64,000 bases of DNA from Seriola aureovittata. Taxonomy: Eukaryota; Chordata; Actinopteri; Carangiformes; Carangidae. Each line of letters opens with the position of its first letter. Position 1 is the stretch's first letter. The notes beneath the pieces were generated by a model. The model had not been told where the DNA came from. It was given only the letters and a program-made list of their open reading frames with translations, and searched no databases. The DNA lies in contig NC_079376.1 in assembly GCF_021018895.1 (NCBI RefSeq), positions 11,461,001-11,525,000 on the forward strand, in the 5' to 3' direction. Positions 1-14,857 of the stretch are shown piece by piece. The position numbers and the translations under genes are program-made.

Positions 1-2100
1 GTTATTAGTGGGGGAAGGTGGAATAGTGAACGAGATCTATAGAGGCACAGACAGCAACATTCAAATGGTGTTTAGAGCACAGATAGATATGCTATTAGAA
101 GACCCAGCCACTCAGGAAAAAAAAAATTAGCATTAAAGAAACCTTTTAAGTCCCACCTTGCTCTTTGCTGCCTGTAATTAACACAAGAGAGAGAGATTGA
201 GACAAAAAGGTAGAGGAGGAAATAAGTAAACTGAGGTGGAGGGGGGGGGCAGGGGGAGGGGGATGGGATGGGAGTGAAAAGCAAACAGGAGCGAAAGATG
301 GAGATGAAACACTGGAGGCAAAGCAAGGCGCGAGCAGAAGGAAATTTGCACATGAACAGTAAAGCATGCCAGAAAACGGAGCAAGGATGGAACGACTAAA
401 AGAAACAAACAAAAACGTCAGGATAGAAAAGGAAGCGCTGTGAAGCAGCATAAACAGAGAGATAAAGAAGGATTGACAGGCCAAAAGGGAGACTGCAGAA
501 ATGTATATAGCATCACGCTGATATTGTCATTCAGTGCAGCAGCCCAGCACCAATGCGCTGATTATGAGAGCATCATTTGAGACTGACAACCTTGTTTCGA
601 TAGTACAGCATGCCAAACACATTCCCAGCCCCCATCTTTTTCTCTCTGCGTTCTCCTCCTGAGCTCACACAATAGCCGTCTGATGAAGACTGAATGATTG
701 GAGGAGGAAGGAAGTGAAACGTGAAAGAATAACAGAAAAACACACACACACACACACACACACATACACACTTGGAGAGGCTGGTGATGGGGAGAGTGCA
801 AAAAAAAAAACAAAAACCAAAAAAAAAACAGACAGAGAAAAGAGTGGAGAGGAGGTGTGGAGAACATGGGCTCAATGCAGCTGCAATTAAGGGAGCGATT
901 TTGTGCCAGGGAATATGCTAATTCCTCCTTTGTGTGAGCAGTTGATTGGCCATTGCGCTGCGCACCAGGCGATGAGGGAAGAGGAAGCAGTGGGCTTGGA
1001 CGCCTCTGTCTGGCACAGCGTCCATCACAGGCCTCATTTAGCTACGACATCACAGTTGGCAGGATCGGAGTAAAAAAGACACACTTGTGTCAGATGTCTC
1101 TCCCTGCGTCAGTATGTATACGTACATCTAAGGGATGTAGGGAAGGAGGTGCTAGCTCAATTAGCAAGCTCCAGAGATGGAGAATGGAACAAAGGTACTC
1201 ATTAATAGTCACGTATGACCTTTATATATGAGCTGAGCCTCAATCCACTGAAGACCGGTTGTAATTTTGGACCTGAGGGATGCTGGGAGTACTGAAGGAG
1301 TTCAGACTACAAGGGAGGAAACTGAAGCTACTGTATCATTTCCACTGCAGGTAGTTTTGGTAAGACTGAATCAAAAGATGTAATATATTGCATTTACAAG
1401 CAGAAAGGAGGATTTATGGCAAGATTATTATTGATTATTAAAACAATACATATTAGAGAGAATTACTGCTTCCTTTATCGCTGCAATAGAGCAGCTGATT
1501 GCCTCATTTCATTTTGCAAACATCACATGTATTCAATGTGGAGCCTAAAATAAGCATGACTAGGCCTCTATGCTCTCTGATTCATGGCCCATAATGTTGC
1601 TGAGACATATGTTGTCATTCAGCATATTGCTGCCACGGTAACACATACAATTAGACACTCCTTTTTTTTTTTCTTTTTTTTTTTTTTTGAGCAAACTGGA
1701 GGCAAAGCATTATAAGGCAGCCTCAGCCTGTCAGCTGAGTGTAGCTGGTGATTAGCACACATGTCCCCATGTTATTGCACAGCATGCACTTGAAGAGTGA
1801 AGCAATGTGAGTTAGTATCACTTGATGCGGATCAAGCAGTCCTAGTGTAGTACTTTATTTTAGCATGTACCAAGGGTTTCCTTGTCTATGTGCACAAAAA
1901 GTGCATAAACATAAAGTTGCTTTGTTCTAATCAATAACTAATCAATAATGCAGGGAACACAAGAAAAAGCACAATATAGAGTTGTAGTCCCTAATTGCTA
2001 AAGTGTGATCCTTCTTCAATGTAGGATGGATCAGGTCTGGAGGAGTCATGAGAAGCGCTCTGTATACAGCACTGAAGCTAGCGCTATACAGTAAACACTC
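1..2100. other. Intergenic region, no gene seen
   Basis: No exon with convincing splice sites or a recognisable protein family was found on either strand. It holds purine-rich stretches (about 180-330), a (CA)n tract at about 740-770, and a poly-T tract with one C interruption at about 1662-1688. Open frames here are pyrimidine-rich low-complexity readings. Confidence 0.6.
740..770. repeat. (CA)n microsatellite
   Basis: Tandem CA dinucleotides with one interruption (CATA) near the right end. Confidence 0.9.
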
Positions 2101-2535
2101 ACTGAGCACTTCATTAGGAACACCATACTAATACTGCATAGGGCCTCCTTGTGCTCTGAAACATGGCATGGATTCCACAAGATGTTCCTTTGAGAGTCTG
2201 GTCCTTGTTGACATGACAGCATCACATAATTTCTGAAGATTTGTCAGCTGCACATTCATGCTGCCACTCCCCCGCTCTACAATAGATATATATATAGATA
2301 GATAGATGTACATGCAGGTGGTAGTGCGTGGATGCACATGGTCAGCAACTTTGAGACGCTGTCATTCCAGCCCAAAGTGCCAAGAAAACATTCACCAGAC
2401 CATTACACCACCAACACCACCAGCAGACTGTTGAAATGAGGCAGGTTGGGTCCATGGATTCATGCTGTTCATGCCAAATTCTGACCCTACCATCTGTGTG
2501 CCTCAGTAGAAGTTCATCAGAACAGGCTACGCTGA
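2101..2535. repeat. Degraded interspersed fish repeat (CACTTCATTAGGAACACC type)
   Basis: The segment opens with CACTTCATTAGGAACACC and continues with phrases (GGCATGGATTCCACAAGATG, CAAATTCTGACCCTACCATC) that I recognise as a multi-copy dispersed sequence of teleost genomes. An internal part is missing or replaced by an AT-rich (ATAG)n stretch near 2283-2310. I cannot assign its class with certainty. No intact protein is encoded. Confidence 0.6.
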
Positions 2536-3047
2536 GTGTATACACGTCTGTGTCACCTCTGCTTTACCCTCCATACATTACTTACTGTAATTATTCGCTT
2601 GCTTTGTCTAATCATTTGGTTTAAAAGGATTTGAATTGATTTCATTTCTGAAGTGCTTTGCATTCTAAGGAACAAAATAATCACTGTACAATGAACATTT
2701 ACACAAATCCTTATATCAACAAGGGTGGACTAAATATTGGAAGTACTTAGAGTACAGCACCAGAAACTACACCCTTAAATTATTGTAAAGTTGAATCAGC
2801 AGCTTTCTAAGACAAAACAACAAAAACCAAATATTCTAACCTTTATACATTATATTGCAAGAAACTGTCAACTGAGTGTCATATGTTTTGATTTTAGTCT
2901 CATGAATAGAAAAATTAAAAAAGAAACTCCTACTGAAGGTCACAGAGCTTCAACAGTGTCTGGGGATGTCACTCCACACACATCTTGAAGAATGTTTTGG
3001 TTGGTCAGAGTCCATTTTAAATCACAACATAAGCTGATATATTTGAA

Positions 3048-3106
<59 letters not shown>

Positions 3107-6100
3107 CCCTCCCTCTTCGTCGGGTGGAGCTACTGGTTCCACCACCATCTGGTCCCCAGAAGAAGGAGGCACAGCAGTGCTCTCACGATGTACACCCACT
3201 CACCGGCCCACCACACACACACACACACACACACACACCTACACACACACAAACAAACAAACACATACACATCTTTACTCCAAGGCAAAAGCCAAGATCC
3301 TGCAGTAGCACCTACGTGAACACACACACACGCCAACACACATGCTGGCACCAATAGGAGCATTCACAAGCACACATACAGCGACATGCTGACTTTACCA
3401 CCCACACTTTCTACAAGGTGCGGTCCATCTGCTCACTCCACTCTCTGTGGATTTAGATGGCAGAGTCCAATATCTGATAGGATTTACCCGCTTGCTTTAA
3501 ATGACAGTCCCTATAGGTGCAGGTGTCTGAGATATCCATAGAATCCAAAAGAGGGCAATATTATTGGCCAATTGTAATCTGTAACAGATACATCTATCAT
3601 GTATGTTGGCAAGTATTTCTCCTGCACAGTACATATCTGCGCATACATATTCAAATTTAAGGGATCACCATGAGAAATGTAGACTATGTACTGTATGTAT
3701 GTTAGAAAATCATTCGATACCACGCAGAAGATTTGATCAAATATTGATATTATCAGCAATCAGCCTGCTCTGACAATGGTTCTACAAATCACCACAAAAA
3801 AACATGCATGCGTACTAGAGGGGGTGAATACAGATATTCACTGGAAACAGGCAGGCGCTGTTTAAGGTCATAAAAATGCCCTGAGGCATGTTAGAAAACA
3901 TACAACATACAAAGATCCATGAATAAAATATCCTACTCCACTCTGAACATATCCTGGGGCTTAGATGGTAACATCTACAACGCTGTAAACATCACTGAGA
4001 CATATATACCAATAAAGAAAAGTTGGATGAAGGATTGTCACATGCACGAACATGCAAGGGTGTGTGTGCACAGGCAAGAAAAATAAATTCCCAGAGCAAT
4101 TTAATTGCAACACTCAAACCAAAGTGAAGCTGAATGCCAACTGAAAGCAGACTACAGAGGAGATCAGCCTACGGTTCAGAGCCCTGAGCGCTCAGGTTGC
4201 TTGCTGCAGCTTAAAACATCACTGATGGCTGTTTCACCCTCTGACTCACTAAATTAACTCCAAATCCATTTACCAGCGTTGCAGCTTAAGCCCTCCAGTT
4301 TGGTCTTGGTCTTCAACGGTTTCTTCTAATTGAGTTTCTAGTAATTACCACAAGGCTAATGCATTGTAAGTGCCTTCTAAATCAGGGGTAAAGATTTTGT
4401 TTCAGACTACAAGTGCACACAGTGATCGTATGCATCGGGATGTAAGAGAAGCTTTGGGGTGTATGTGTTAAAAACAACACAGATCCATCGCAGACCTTTA
4501 TGACAAGCGGCTCAAGCCCCGAACGAGAGGATGATAGTTTGTCACATGTCCTTGAAGTCCCCCCAGCAACCCACTCTTTCCCCTTAATCCGTGACTTTGA
4601 TTCAGAGTGCCAAGCAGAGGTAACCTGGCTGACACGCTGCACAGGGCCCTTTGATCTGTGCCGGCAAATTTGACAACAATTAGTGGGCTGACGCTGGTTG
4701 GCTAAATACACTTGAAGTAGAACAAAGTAGCTAGTTTCCTCGTGTTGCTCATTTCTCAATACCACTTAAAAAACAAGAAAGAATGGACTTTGGACTAGAA
4801 AAGAAATAAAGAAGGGATTTTGTGTACTGTTCTTCAGGGTTTTCATTATCTCAGTACTTTTTTTGAACTTTGTTGTGGTGAGAGGGAGCATGCAGGAGAC
4901 ACGAATAAACACACCACTCCCTCTACCATCATGAAGTTGCCTGGGACCTTCCTTCTCTCTGAAGACTCCTTTAATTAGGCTTTAATTGCCTTATTAGCGC
5001 TGGCTATCGATGGAGATGGTAAGGCAGAGAGAGAAAACGGTCAGGCAAAGAAGAGAGCTGAAGAGGAGGAGGGATAACAGGGTAAATATACAAGGTTGGG
5101 TAAAAGGGGTTAGGCAAAGGACTGGAGGAGATACAGAGATGTACTATCCACCCACACATACACACATCCAAACACACATGCATGCATGCAGAAAACACAC
5201 ACACGCACACACACACACGTGCAGGGAGTGGGTAACTTCAGGTGAAAGTGAGGCCATCTCCCGCAGAGAAAGAGTTGTCAGGCGATATAAAACACCAATG
5301 ATAAGATGGCGCACAGATACATGACTACTCCTTCAAGAACAGGCTCTGTAGTGCGCCCAGGCAATTGACCCCTTCACCCTGACCTCAGTACGGCAGGGGA
5401 GACGGACGAGGCAGAGAGAGCTGAGGGGGAGAGGAGGGGCAACAAGCAATGATGAATGAGAGGGATATGGAGGAGAAGGAGATGGGCAGGTGGAGGGGGA
5501 GTTGCAGAAGGAGGACAAAGAAGAAGAGGGTAAAGAATCAGAAGGCTGCAGTAAATATTCTTCAGAGGACACTCAGCACACACTCTGAGTATCTCAAGCA
5601 TCCCTCAATACTGAGGCTGGAGTCACTCAAATGAAAAGTATGAAAATCTAATTAAATTAGCATATGATATAGATGATTAATGATATTAATGTAATGAGAT
5701 GTCTGGTCTGTTTACTAATGATTCATGATGTAAACATTTGAAAACTAATTAGTAAAGAAACATACGTGCAAGTTTAGGATCCTGCGACCCTGCGTCTTAC
5801 ATACATTCAGCTCATATCTGCCTTTTAAAATTCATAGCCTGGACCTGGGTTGCTAGCTAATTTCATTTTCAATTTGTATTTTGTTGACAGCGATCTTGCA
5901 AACATCATAGCTGGCATTTGTTATTTTCATTAGCCTGTGGCTAGTAATATCCATTTCAACCTTCATTCCTCTGAGACGCAGAAAGAAAAGAATTTTAAAG
6001 AAACTTAGTGGAGTCAATGCCCAGCGTACACCACAACACAACACAGAAATAAAACTAACATCTGTTATACAGGCCCAACAAGAATAATGACTGACATTTT

Positions 6101-6920
6101 TTTATCACTGCTGTAGGCTTCGCCAATCCATCTGTTGCTATATCAAACTCTACCTAGTGAAGTGATACTATAAAAGGATGCCAGTGGGAGTGAAGCTTTC
6201 ACATAGGCGCATCTGCAGAGGCAATACAGCAAGTTACCTTTCTATTGTAATATCTCCTCTTCATCTGCCACCCACTGCACACACTCACAGATGCACACAG
6301 GACACACTTTATAGCTGCAGCCCGGGAAAGAGAGCGGTTGTTTGCGTTAGTGTTGATTTGCGTGCGTCTTCGCCGTAAGTATTCTCCCATGTGCATGGCA
6401 ATGTAATTGCACACCTTTGCACTGTAAGTGTGCATCAGCAAGTGTGTTTGTGTACGTGTGAGTGTGCGGGTGAATCAATCCATCAGGGAAACGGAGGAGT
6501 GTTTCTTCCTCTCCTGCACGTCGTTCCCCAGCCTCATTAGAACCCATTCAGTCAATCAAGCATGAATCCCTAACACAATAACATGCAAAGTGCTTTGTCT
6601 GGGTGTAATTGGCCTTGCCAGAGCTGTTTTTCTCAAACGGCTAGCTTCACTCGCCTCTCTCAGGCCACAGCCAGGAGCCCTGTCCAAGAAATGCAGCTGG
6701 CTAAGGGAGGATGGAAAGATGAAATGAGTAGGAAAAGAAAAAGGGATAAAGATAAGGAAAGAAAGATTAAATAAAGCAAGATGGAGGCCAAAATGGACTA
6801 TTAGGCTCCTCTGTGGGTTCATTTTAGAAATATAAAGTATTTATAAAGTCATTTAAGCCATTTTTCATCAGGTTATGCTCTTGTTCATATGTTCACTCTC
6901 TGTGCTTTTTGTGTGCATTA
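2536..6920. other. Intergenic region with microsatellites
   Basis: No supported gene. Contents are (CT)25 at 3051-3100, CA-rich tracts at 3213-3250 and about 5150-5218, purine-rich stretches around 5010-5080 and 5390-5530, and otherwise unremarkable sequence. A 127-codon minus-strand frame at 4382-4765 has no family resemblance and no splice context, so I did not call it. Confidence 0.6.
3051..3100. repeat. (CT)25 microsatellite
   Basis: Uninterrupted CT dinucleotides for 50 bases, followed by a pyrimidine-rich flank. Confidence 0.95.
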
Positions 6921-6921
6921 G

Positions 6922-6922
<1 letters not shown>

Positions 6923-6960
<38 letters not shown>

Positions 6961-7054
6961 TGTGAGAGAGAGAGAGTGTGTGTGAGAGAGAGAGAGAGAG
7001 AGAGAGTGTGTGTGTGAGTGTGAGTGTGAGAGAGAGAGAGAGTCAGTTTATGTA

Positions 7055-7111
<57 letters not shown>
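6923..7111. repeat. Compound (GT)n/(GA)n microsatellite block
   Basis: About 190 bases alternate between GT runs and GA runs: (GT)n to 6958, then mixed GAGA and GTGT blocks to about 7042, then a second long (GT)n from about 7059 to 7111. It yields long open frames on both strands purely because of repeat composition. Confidence 0.95.
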
Positions 7112-7114
<3 letters not shown>

Positions 7115-10100
7115 CATCAGTAGTGTGTGCGGTCATCCAGATCTCCTGTCTGTCACAATCACACATGTTCCCCATTACCATGACAAACCAGTTGACATCC
7201 CATTTCCCCACACACACACACACACACACATAAACACTCCACAAATGCAAGGAAGTGCACACATGCACGCAGACAGAAAGGCATGATCGGAGATGGATAA
7301 CAAAGGCGCAGAAACATGGCCCCGTGTGTATCCCCATAGGAGAGACTGTTTGTTCGCTATGATGGGTGACACGGCTGGCTGACACTCTCCTCCATACCAA
7401 CCCAGCAGCCAATCTAGAGAAATTGTGCGGTGACATTGTTGATTAAGCAGACATTCAGTGTACGGGATGTGAGTTGTTACAGTGTAATGAGTTCACTGGT
7501 GCAGGGAGATGCAGTCTCAGGGTGTGTGTGTGGATGTATAGATGTTTGTATTGTATGTGTGTCACATGTCGATTTCAAGGACATGTGACTGCATCTATCA
7601 AAGGAATACATTTGACTTTGAACCAGAGCTTTGCATGACTTAAGCCAGGCCACAGCGCCTCAAACCGCTGAGATAATCATCAGCAGTCAAGTGCTGCCAT
7701 CTAGTGACGTTAAAAAAGAGCTTCCTCTAACAGGAGATCCAGTCAGAAATGATTAACTGCTTTAAATGTGGAGTCACTTTTACTGGAAAACTAAACTTCA
7801 GATGTAGATTCAGGGAAAAGCTGAGCTTGCAATAAACTTTAATTACTGAGGCAGTTTAAAATTGACACAGCAGGATCACTTCTGTGCTTTTTTTTCCCTT
7901 GTCCAGATTCATGAATTTATCATCCTCCCGTGCTTCCTGTGTCTCCCTCTTACTCTTCCCTGGATCTCTCAGCCTCACTCAGATCAATAATTGTTTGTTC
8001 CAGCAACACCTCCCAGTGTTTTCACTTGTCCCTCTCTGCAGGAAGTGAATTGGACGATCTATCCTGAGCTGTGGTTATGCTGTGAATCAAAAAAGCCAAA
8101 TTAAATTGCCTAATTGGTTTCCTTGGGAAGGGTAAAACAGATTTAAATTGATTACCGGTAATGGCCTTTTGTGGAACCACATTGGCTTCTGCTGTTTGAG
8201 GAGGATTTAGCAAAACCAATTAATTTGCCTCACCTCTGTTGCACCCTCCCTCTGTCACCCTTTGTCTCTGTCTGGGAGCTTTTTCATCGTTTGGTTTTTC
8301 CACTTTGTGAAGCCTTCTGTCATACTCTCAAAAATAAAAAGGATGATGATAAAAACGTCATTGGATAACAATCATTCAGGCCTAATTGGCTGAATGCTGT
8401 CATACTTTGTTGCTGATAAAATGGCAGAGATGTTTTTTTCCAAGTCTACTGTTACGAGACTCGCCTGACAAAAGATAATTTAAATCTCTCTTTCAATTAC
8501 GTTGGCCGTGCCTGTTTGCTTCCACACAGCAGCTCTCTCTCTCTGCTGCCTCTGCTGCTGCTGCTGAGGGCGGAAAAACTAAGATGTCAAGGTCACATTT
8601 TGTCACACAAGCTGATTAAATCCTTAATATGCCCTCCCCTCTGTATCCCTGGCTTGGTGTTTCTCCACCTCCCATCAAATATTATCACAACCAGACCTAA
8701 TGTGACATTTAGAATGGGCAAATTACAAGCACTTAATGTGATTTCATTAATTACATTGGGGGCAACTATTGTGTATGATTAAAACAGATGTCACCCACCT
8801 CATGGGGGACGGAGAACAATTATTTTCTCACCGGTGACTTTTATTACAGAATTGAAAGTTGTTTTTTTTCAGCACGTTATAAAATGTTTAAAGCCATATC
8901 ATGAACACATCATCATCGGTTAGTGTGTTTTGCGACTGAGCAAAGTCAGATTGGTGTGCTGAACTTTTTTTCCTCGCCATTGTGTGCCGTAAAATCAAAT
9001 GCAATTAGGCTGAATAGCCCATGACAAATGAACAACAATAATTCAAAGCATTGTAAATGTATTTCTTGCTGACTTCATGGAGTGCAGATGAGTGAAGCAA
9101 CCTTCCTTTCGTCTCAAGGTTCAATGGAGATGTAAGAGTAATGACTTAAGTACTGCTGTTTAGCTGGATTACACGCAAAACCCTTAAGCATTACAAATTA
9201 CAGTTGAAAGAAGGCCGGATTCCATTATGGGATTACTTTACACACATTTGGTGTGGGTATTGCAAATCTGTATTCACCAGAGTTGGTATATGTTACTCTG
9301 GAAACAATGTGAGGGCGTCTTGATGGGCGAAGTTAATCTGTGTCCTCAAAAAGGGTCACAAGGATGTTAGACACCTGAGCAGGTATTCTGTACCTGGAAG
9401 GTGCGAGCGAGGGCAAAAACAAAAGCCGTTTCTGAAAACAAAGTTATACAGACATGTAATATTTTAACCAAACAATATGAAAACATAATCCTCTTCTTTA
9501 ATAAAATACACATCAGGGCCAAGCTGGGAGACAAGGATGCAGCTTTTAGATTTTAAAAAGGTGGATTTTCGTTAATCCAAAAGACGAGAAATAATAAAGC
9601 AGGGCTTGAATATAAACTAAACTAAACTGGAGGTCAGTAAAACAGAAGCGACTGAAAAAACACAGCAAACTGAGCCACAGCAGAACTTAACTGGCCTTGA
9701 AGACACAAAAGCAGAGAACAAAACACATTAACTAAAATAAATACAAATTGAGACAAAGTTAAGGAAAAGGTCAAATTAAAGTAAAGATGTGAGTGTGGCT
9801 ACGGTTTCCGCCTTCACAACACAGCACTGTTTCATTCAGTGAGCATTTTGTGCACTGGTTGTTGCTTGTGACTCTTTCCCCCACTCCAGGATCATATTGT
9901 AAATGATAAACCATTTCAGTATTCCGTCAGTGGTTTTGCAAGATGAGGATAGAAAATACATTTCCTTCATTTCTCCTTTTCTGCTGTGTCATAATCACAG
10001 TTTATATGGAAACCGATTGTCAAGGATTGGGGCGGATCAAGTGTCAGGATGGGATGATGTGATGAGAGGATGATCTTGAAAGCAAAAGACAGTCTGTAAA

Positions 10101-11700
10101 ATATGTTGCCAGTAATAGAGGTCAAAATACCTACTGCTGAAATATTTCTCAAAAATCCATATTGGCTTTTTTACCACATCAGACAAGAGTTTCAACCGCA
10201 AACGGGGTATAATTTCAGACTCTCCCTGGTTCTATCATTGTGTTTCCCTACATGTTCACATTTGCCAGCCAGATCTCCTTTCACGTTTACCTCTTCTTTG
10301 TCTGTGCCCCGACCTGAACAGGAACAATGAGTGTGAGATAACCTTTTACAAACCACAGAATGCTAAAGAAAGTAAAACTATATCGGGAAGATAAAAAAAC
10401 AACAACAAAAAAAAACAAAAACACTATCCATGTGAACAAAAGCTACAAAGAAAGCAGAAAACACCAAAGAGGAGATAATGTTTTACCAAAAAGATATTTT
10501 CCACTTCTGAAACTCCCTGCCCGACACTTTCATCTGTGGCCTGAGGTTTGCATGCGGCCACAGCAGCCATCAGCATCAGAGGCAGCCTCCGAGTCTAAAC
10601 ATCAGACTTTCTGAACAATAAACACTGTTGTTTTTAATGAATAATTTATGTTAGTCGAAACTTGTATAAGCATTGAAGCCAGACATGACATAAAGCTCTG
10701 ATATATGAGGATGAAATCTGTTCTCAAAAACATTTTATCTATAAATGTTTAACTTGTCCTCAAGCAAGTTCTCAAGTTCTCACCCAACTTGATGCACACA
10801 TCTGAAAAATTATGAATAAAGTATATTAGTAAGGTTAAAAGCCCTTTTTATATATTTCTGCCCAGAGCACAATACTGTATATTGTTAAACACATAAGAAT
10901 TGACTGAAGTTCATGTACACTGAGATTCTTGATGAGGTTGAAATTTATATCATTTTTATAAATCATGCAAATATACGATTTGGAAAATGAGTCAATGATG
11001 GGAGACACTTTAATCTCCTCACACAGTTTATGTTGACTTTGACTTTTTTTACTTTTTAGCCTTTTTTTTTTTTTTTTGCCTAATACAATAATTTCCTTGC
11101 ACCAGCTGCAAGACTGATCCTGTACATTTGCATACTGCAGCAACAAGCCACATCAGTACCTGTTGTGGTTTGCACATATGCATATTTGCACCAAGAGAGA
11201 TTTTTTTTTGTAGCAATATACTTTTTGCTTACAAAAATGTCACCAGTACTACCTGTGCTGTGATAATGTTTTTAGTAAAAAAACAAGTAAATTGAATTTC
11301 TCATTAATACGTCTACATTTGTTTGTCTAAAGCAACAGAGTGTACATAAATGATAATACATATAATTCACTTGCTGATCTCCACACACCCTTACAAATAG
11401 AATTGAGCCATATCAGTCACATGGCGCATGAACAACTGTAATTGTTATAGAAGAGGTCATGAGATCTAAAATGAGGTTGAGAGACTTTGAGTAAATGAGT
11501 TAAAAAAAGTGCTGACTTGCACCTCGAGCCGTCATGTCTTTAACAAGTATAAATAACATATTAACATATTTATTTATAGTTTAGCAGCCTCACTTCTGTG
11601 TCATGGAAACAAACTTTAATGACTAAAGAACAATATTTAGAAGCCACAGAAGATTAGCAGAGCCACAGTAAGATAAAGTGAACAATTAAAAGCAACATAA
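7112..11700. other. Intergenic region, conserved-element-like in part
   Basis: No supported gene. The part from about 8030 to 9060 is AT-rich, low in simple repeats and full of TAAT/ATTA-type homeodomain-like words, unlike its surroundings. The rest, including A-rich stretches near 9530-9780 and 10390-10440 and a T15-type tract near 11060, shows nothing I can name. Confidence 0.5.
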
Positions 11701-11723
11701 TGACAAACACATAGAGTAAATGT

Positions 11724-11765
11724 TTTATTTCTTAGTGTAAAACATTTCATTACTTTACATTTATT
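11724..11765 (-). terminator. ctsl.1: ctsl.1 polyadenylation signals
   Basis: Two AATAAA hexamers occur on the minus strand, at 11765-11760 and 11729-11724, about 280-320 bases past the stop codon in genomic distance. Either could end the transcript. Confidence 0.55.
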
Positions 11766-11948
11766 TACAATCGTCATAAAAAATTATGATATTAAAAGTT
11801 CACCAGGGCACAGAGAGACTGCCAGATTACATCCCACTCACGCGCACTCAACAACAATAGAACGTTTTGTTCCATAACTCAGTTTCTTTGCGAAATTAAA
11901 GTAAATTATGTGTCACTGTTCTCCTCCTCACTGAGGAAAGTCCTGGAC
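11730..11948 (-). other. ctsl.1: ctsl.1 putative 3' UTR exon
   Basis: A polypyrimidine-rich acceptor (TCTCATTTCCAG) precedes this segment, and a GTGAGA donor lies four bases after the stop codon in the last coding exon. This suggests a short 3' UTR intron (12038-11949). AATAAA signals follow. The exon is inferred from splice signals only. Confidence 0.5.
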
Positions 11949-12042
11949 CTGGAAATGAGATAATCAGGAAGAACAACCAGTTAATGGTCAGTAAACACAC
12001 ACACATATACACACACACTGTCGGGAGTTTGTTCTCACCTGC

Positions 12043-14402
<2,360 letters not shown>

Positions 14403-14668
14403 CCTGACTGAGACACAACCAGCAAAGGCAAAGAGATCCCTTGTGACTTGCAGGAAACAATACAGGTTGTGGCTAAACTCTTTCACTTCAGCTTGGTTTC
14501 AGAAACATTTTCTTTCCTGACGTTGGTTGTTTCATGTACACTACCACAGCATCAGCTTTGTTTCCCGGTTTCTTTGAATCTACTGTGTCATTACCCTCCC
14601 ACAAACCCTTTCTCATGTGTATGAGTCTCTATTTCTTCTTTGCATTAGTGCACCTGCACAACAGGAAG

Positions 14669-14748
14669 TGTGTGTGTTTGGGCGTGTGTGTGTGTGTGTG
14701 TGTGCGCGCGTGCGTGTGCGCGTGCATGCGTGCGTGTGTGTGTGTGTC
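14669..14748. repeat. GT/GC alternating tract in ctsl.1 first intron
   Basis: About 80 bases of nearly pure purine-pyrimidine alternation (GTGTGT, GCGCGCGTGCGTG), ending about 25 bases from the putative 5' UTR donor. Confidence 0.9.
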
Positions 14749-14772
14749 TCTATCTGTGCTGCAGCTGCTTAC

Positions 14773-14825
14773 CTGCCTCAATGTCGATGTAGTGCAATCT
14801 GAGCTGTAACTAGCTGTAGGTGATG
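14773..14825 (-). other. ctsl.1: ctsl.1 putative 5' UTR exon
   Basis: The minus strand has GAGGCAG followed by a GTAAGC donor at 14772, about 75 bases downstream of a TATA box. An acceptor lies just before the ATG exon. Together these suggest a first, non-coding exon. Its 5' end is set only by the expected distance from the TATA box. Confidence 0.45.
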
Positions 14826-14848
14826 CAGGGCTGTGCCAAAGAGCCGTT

Positions 14849-14857
14849 CTTATATAG
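14849..14857 (-). promoter_or_regulatory. ctsl.1: TATA box, putative ctsl.1 promoter
   Basis: The minus strand reads CTATATAAG. It lies about 450 bases upstream of the start codon and about 75 bases upstream of a strong donor, which suits a TATA promoter feeding a short leader exon. Confidence 0.5.

Noticed and set aside
6918..7436. 172-codon minus-strand open frame
   Set aside because: It is mostly a His/Thr and Ser/Leu alternation from translating a CA/CT microsatellite, with no family or splice support.
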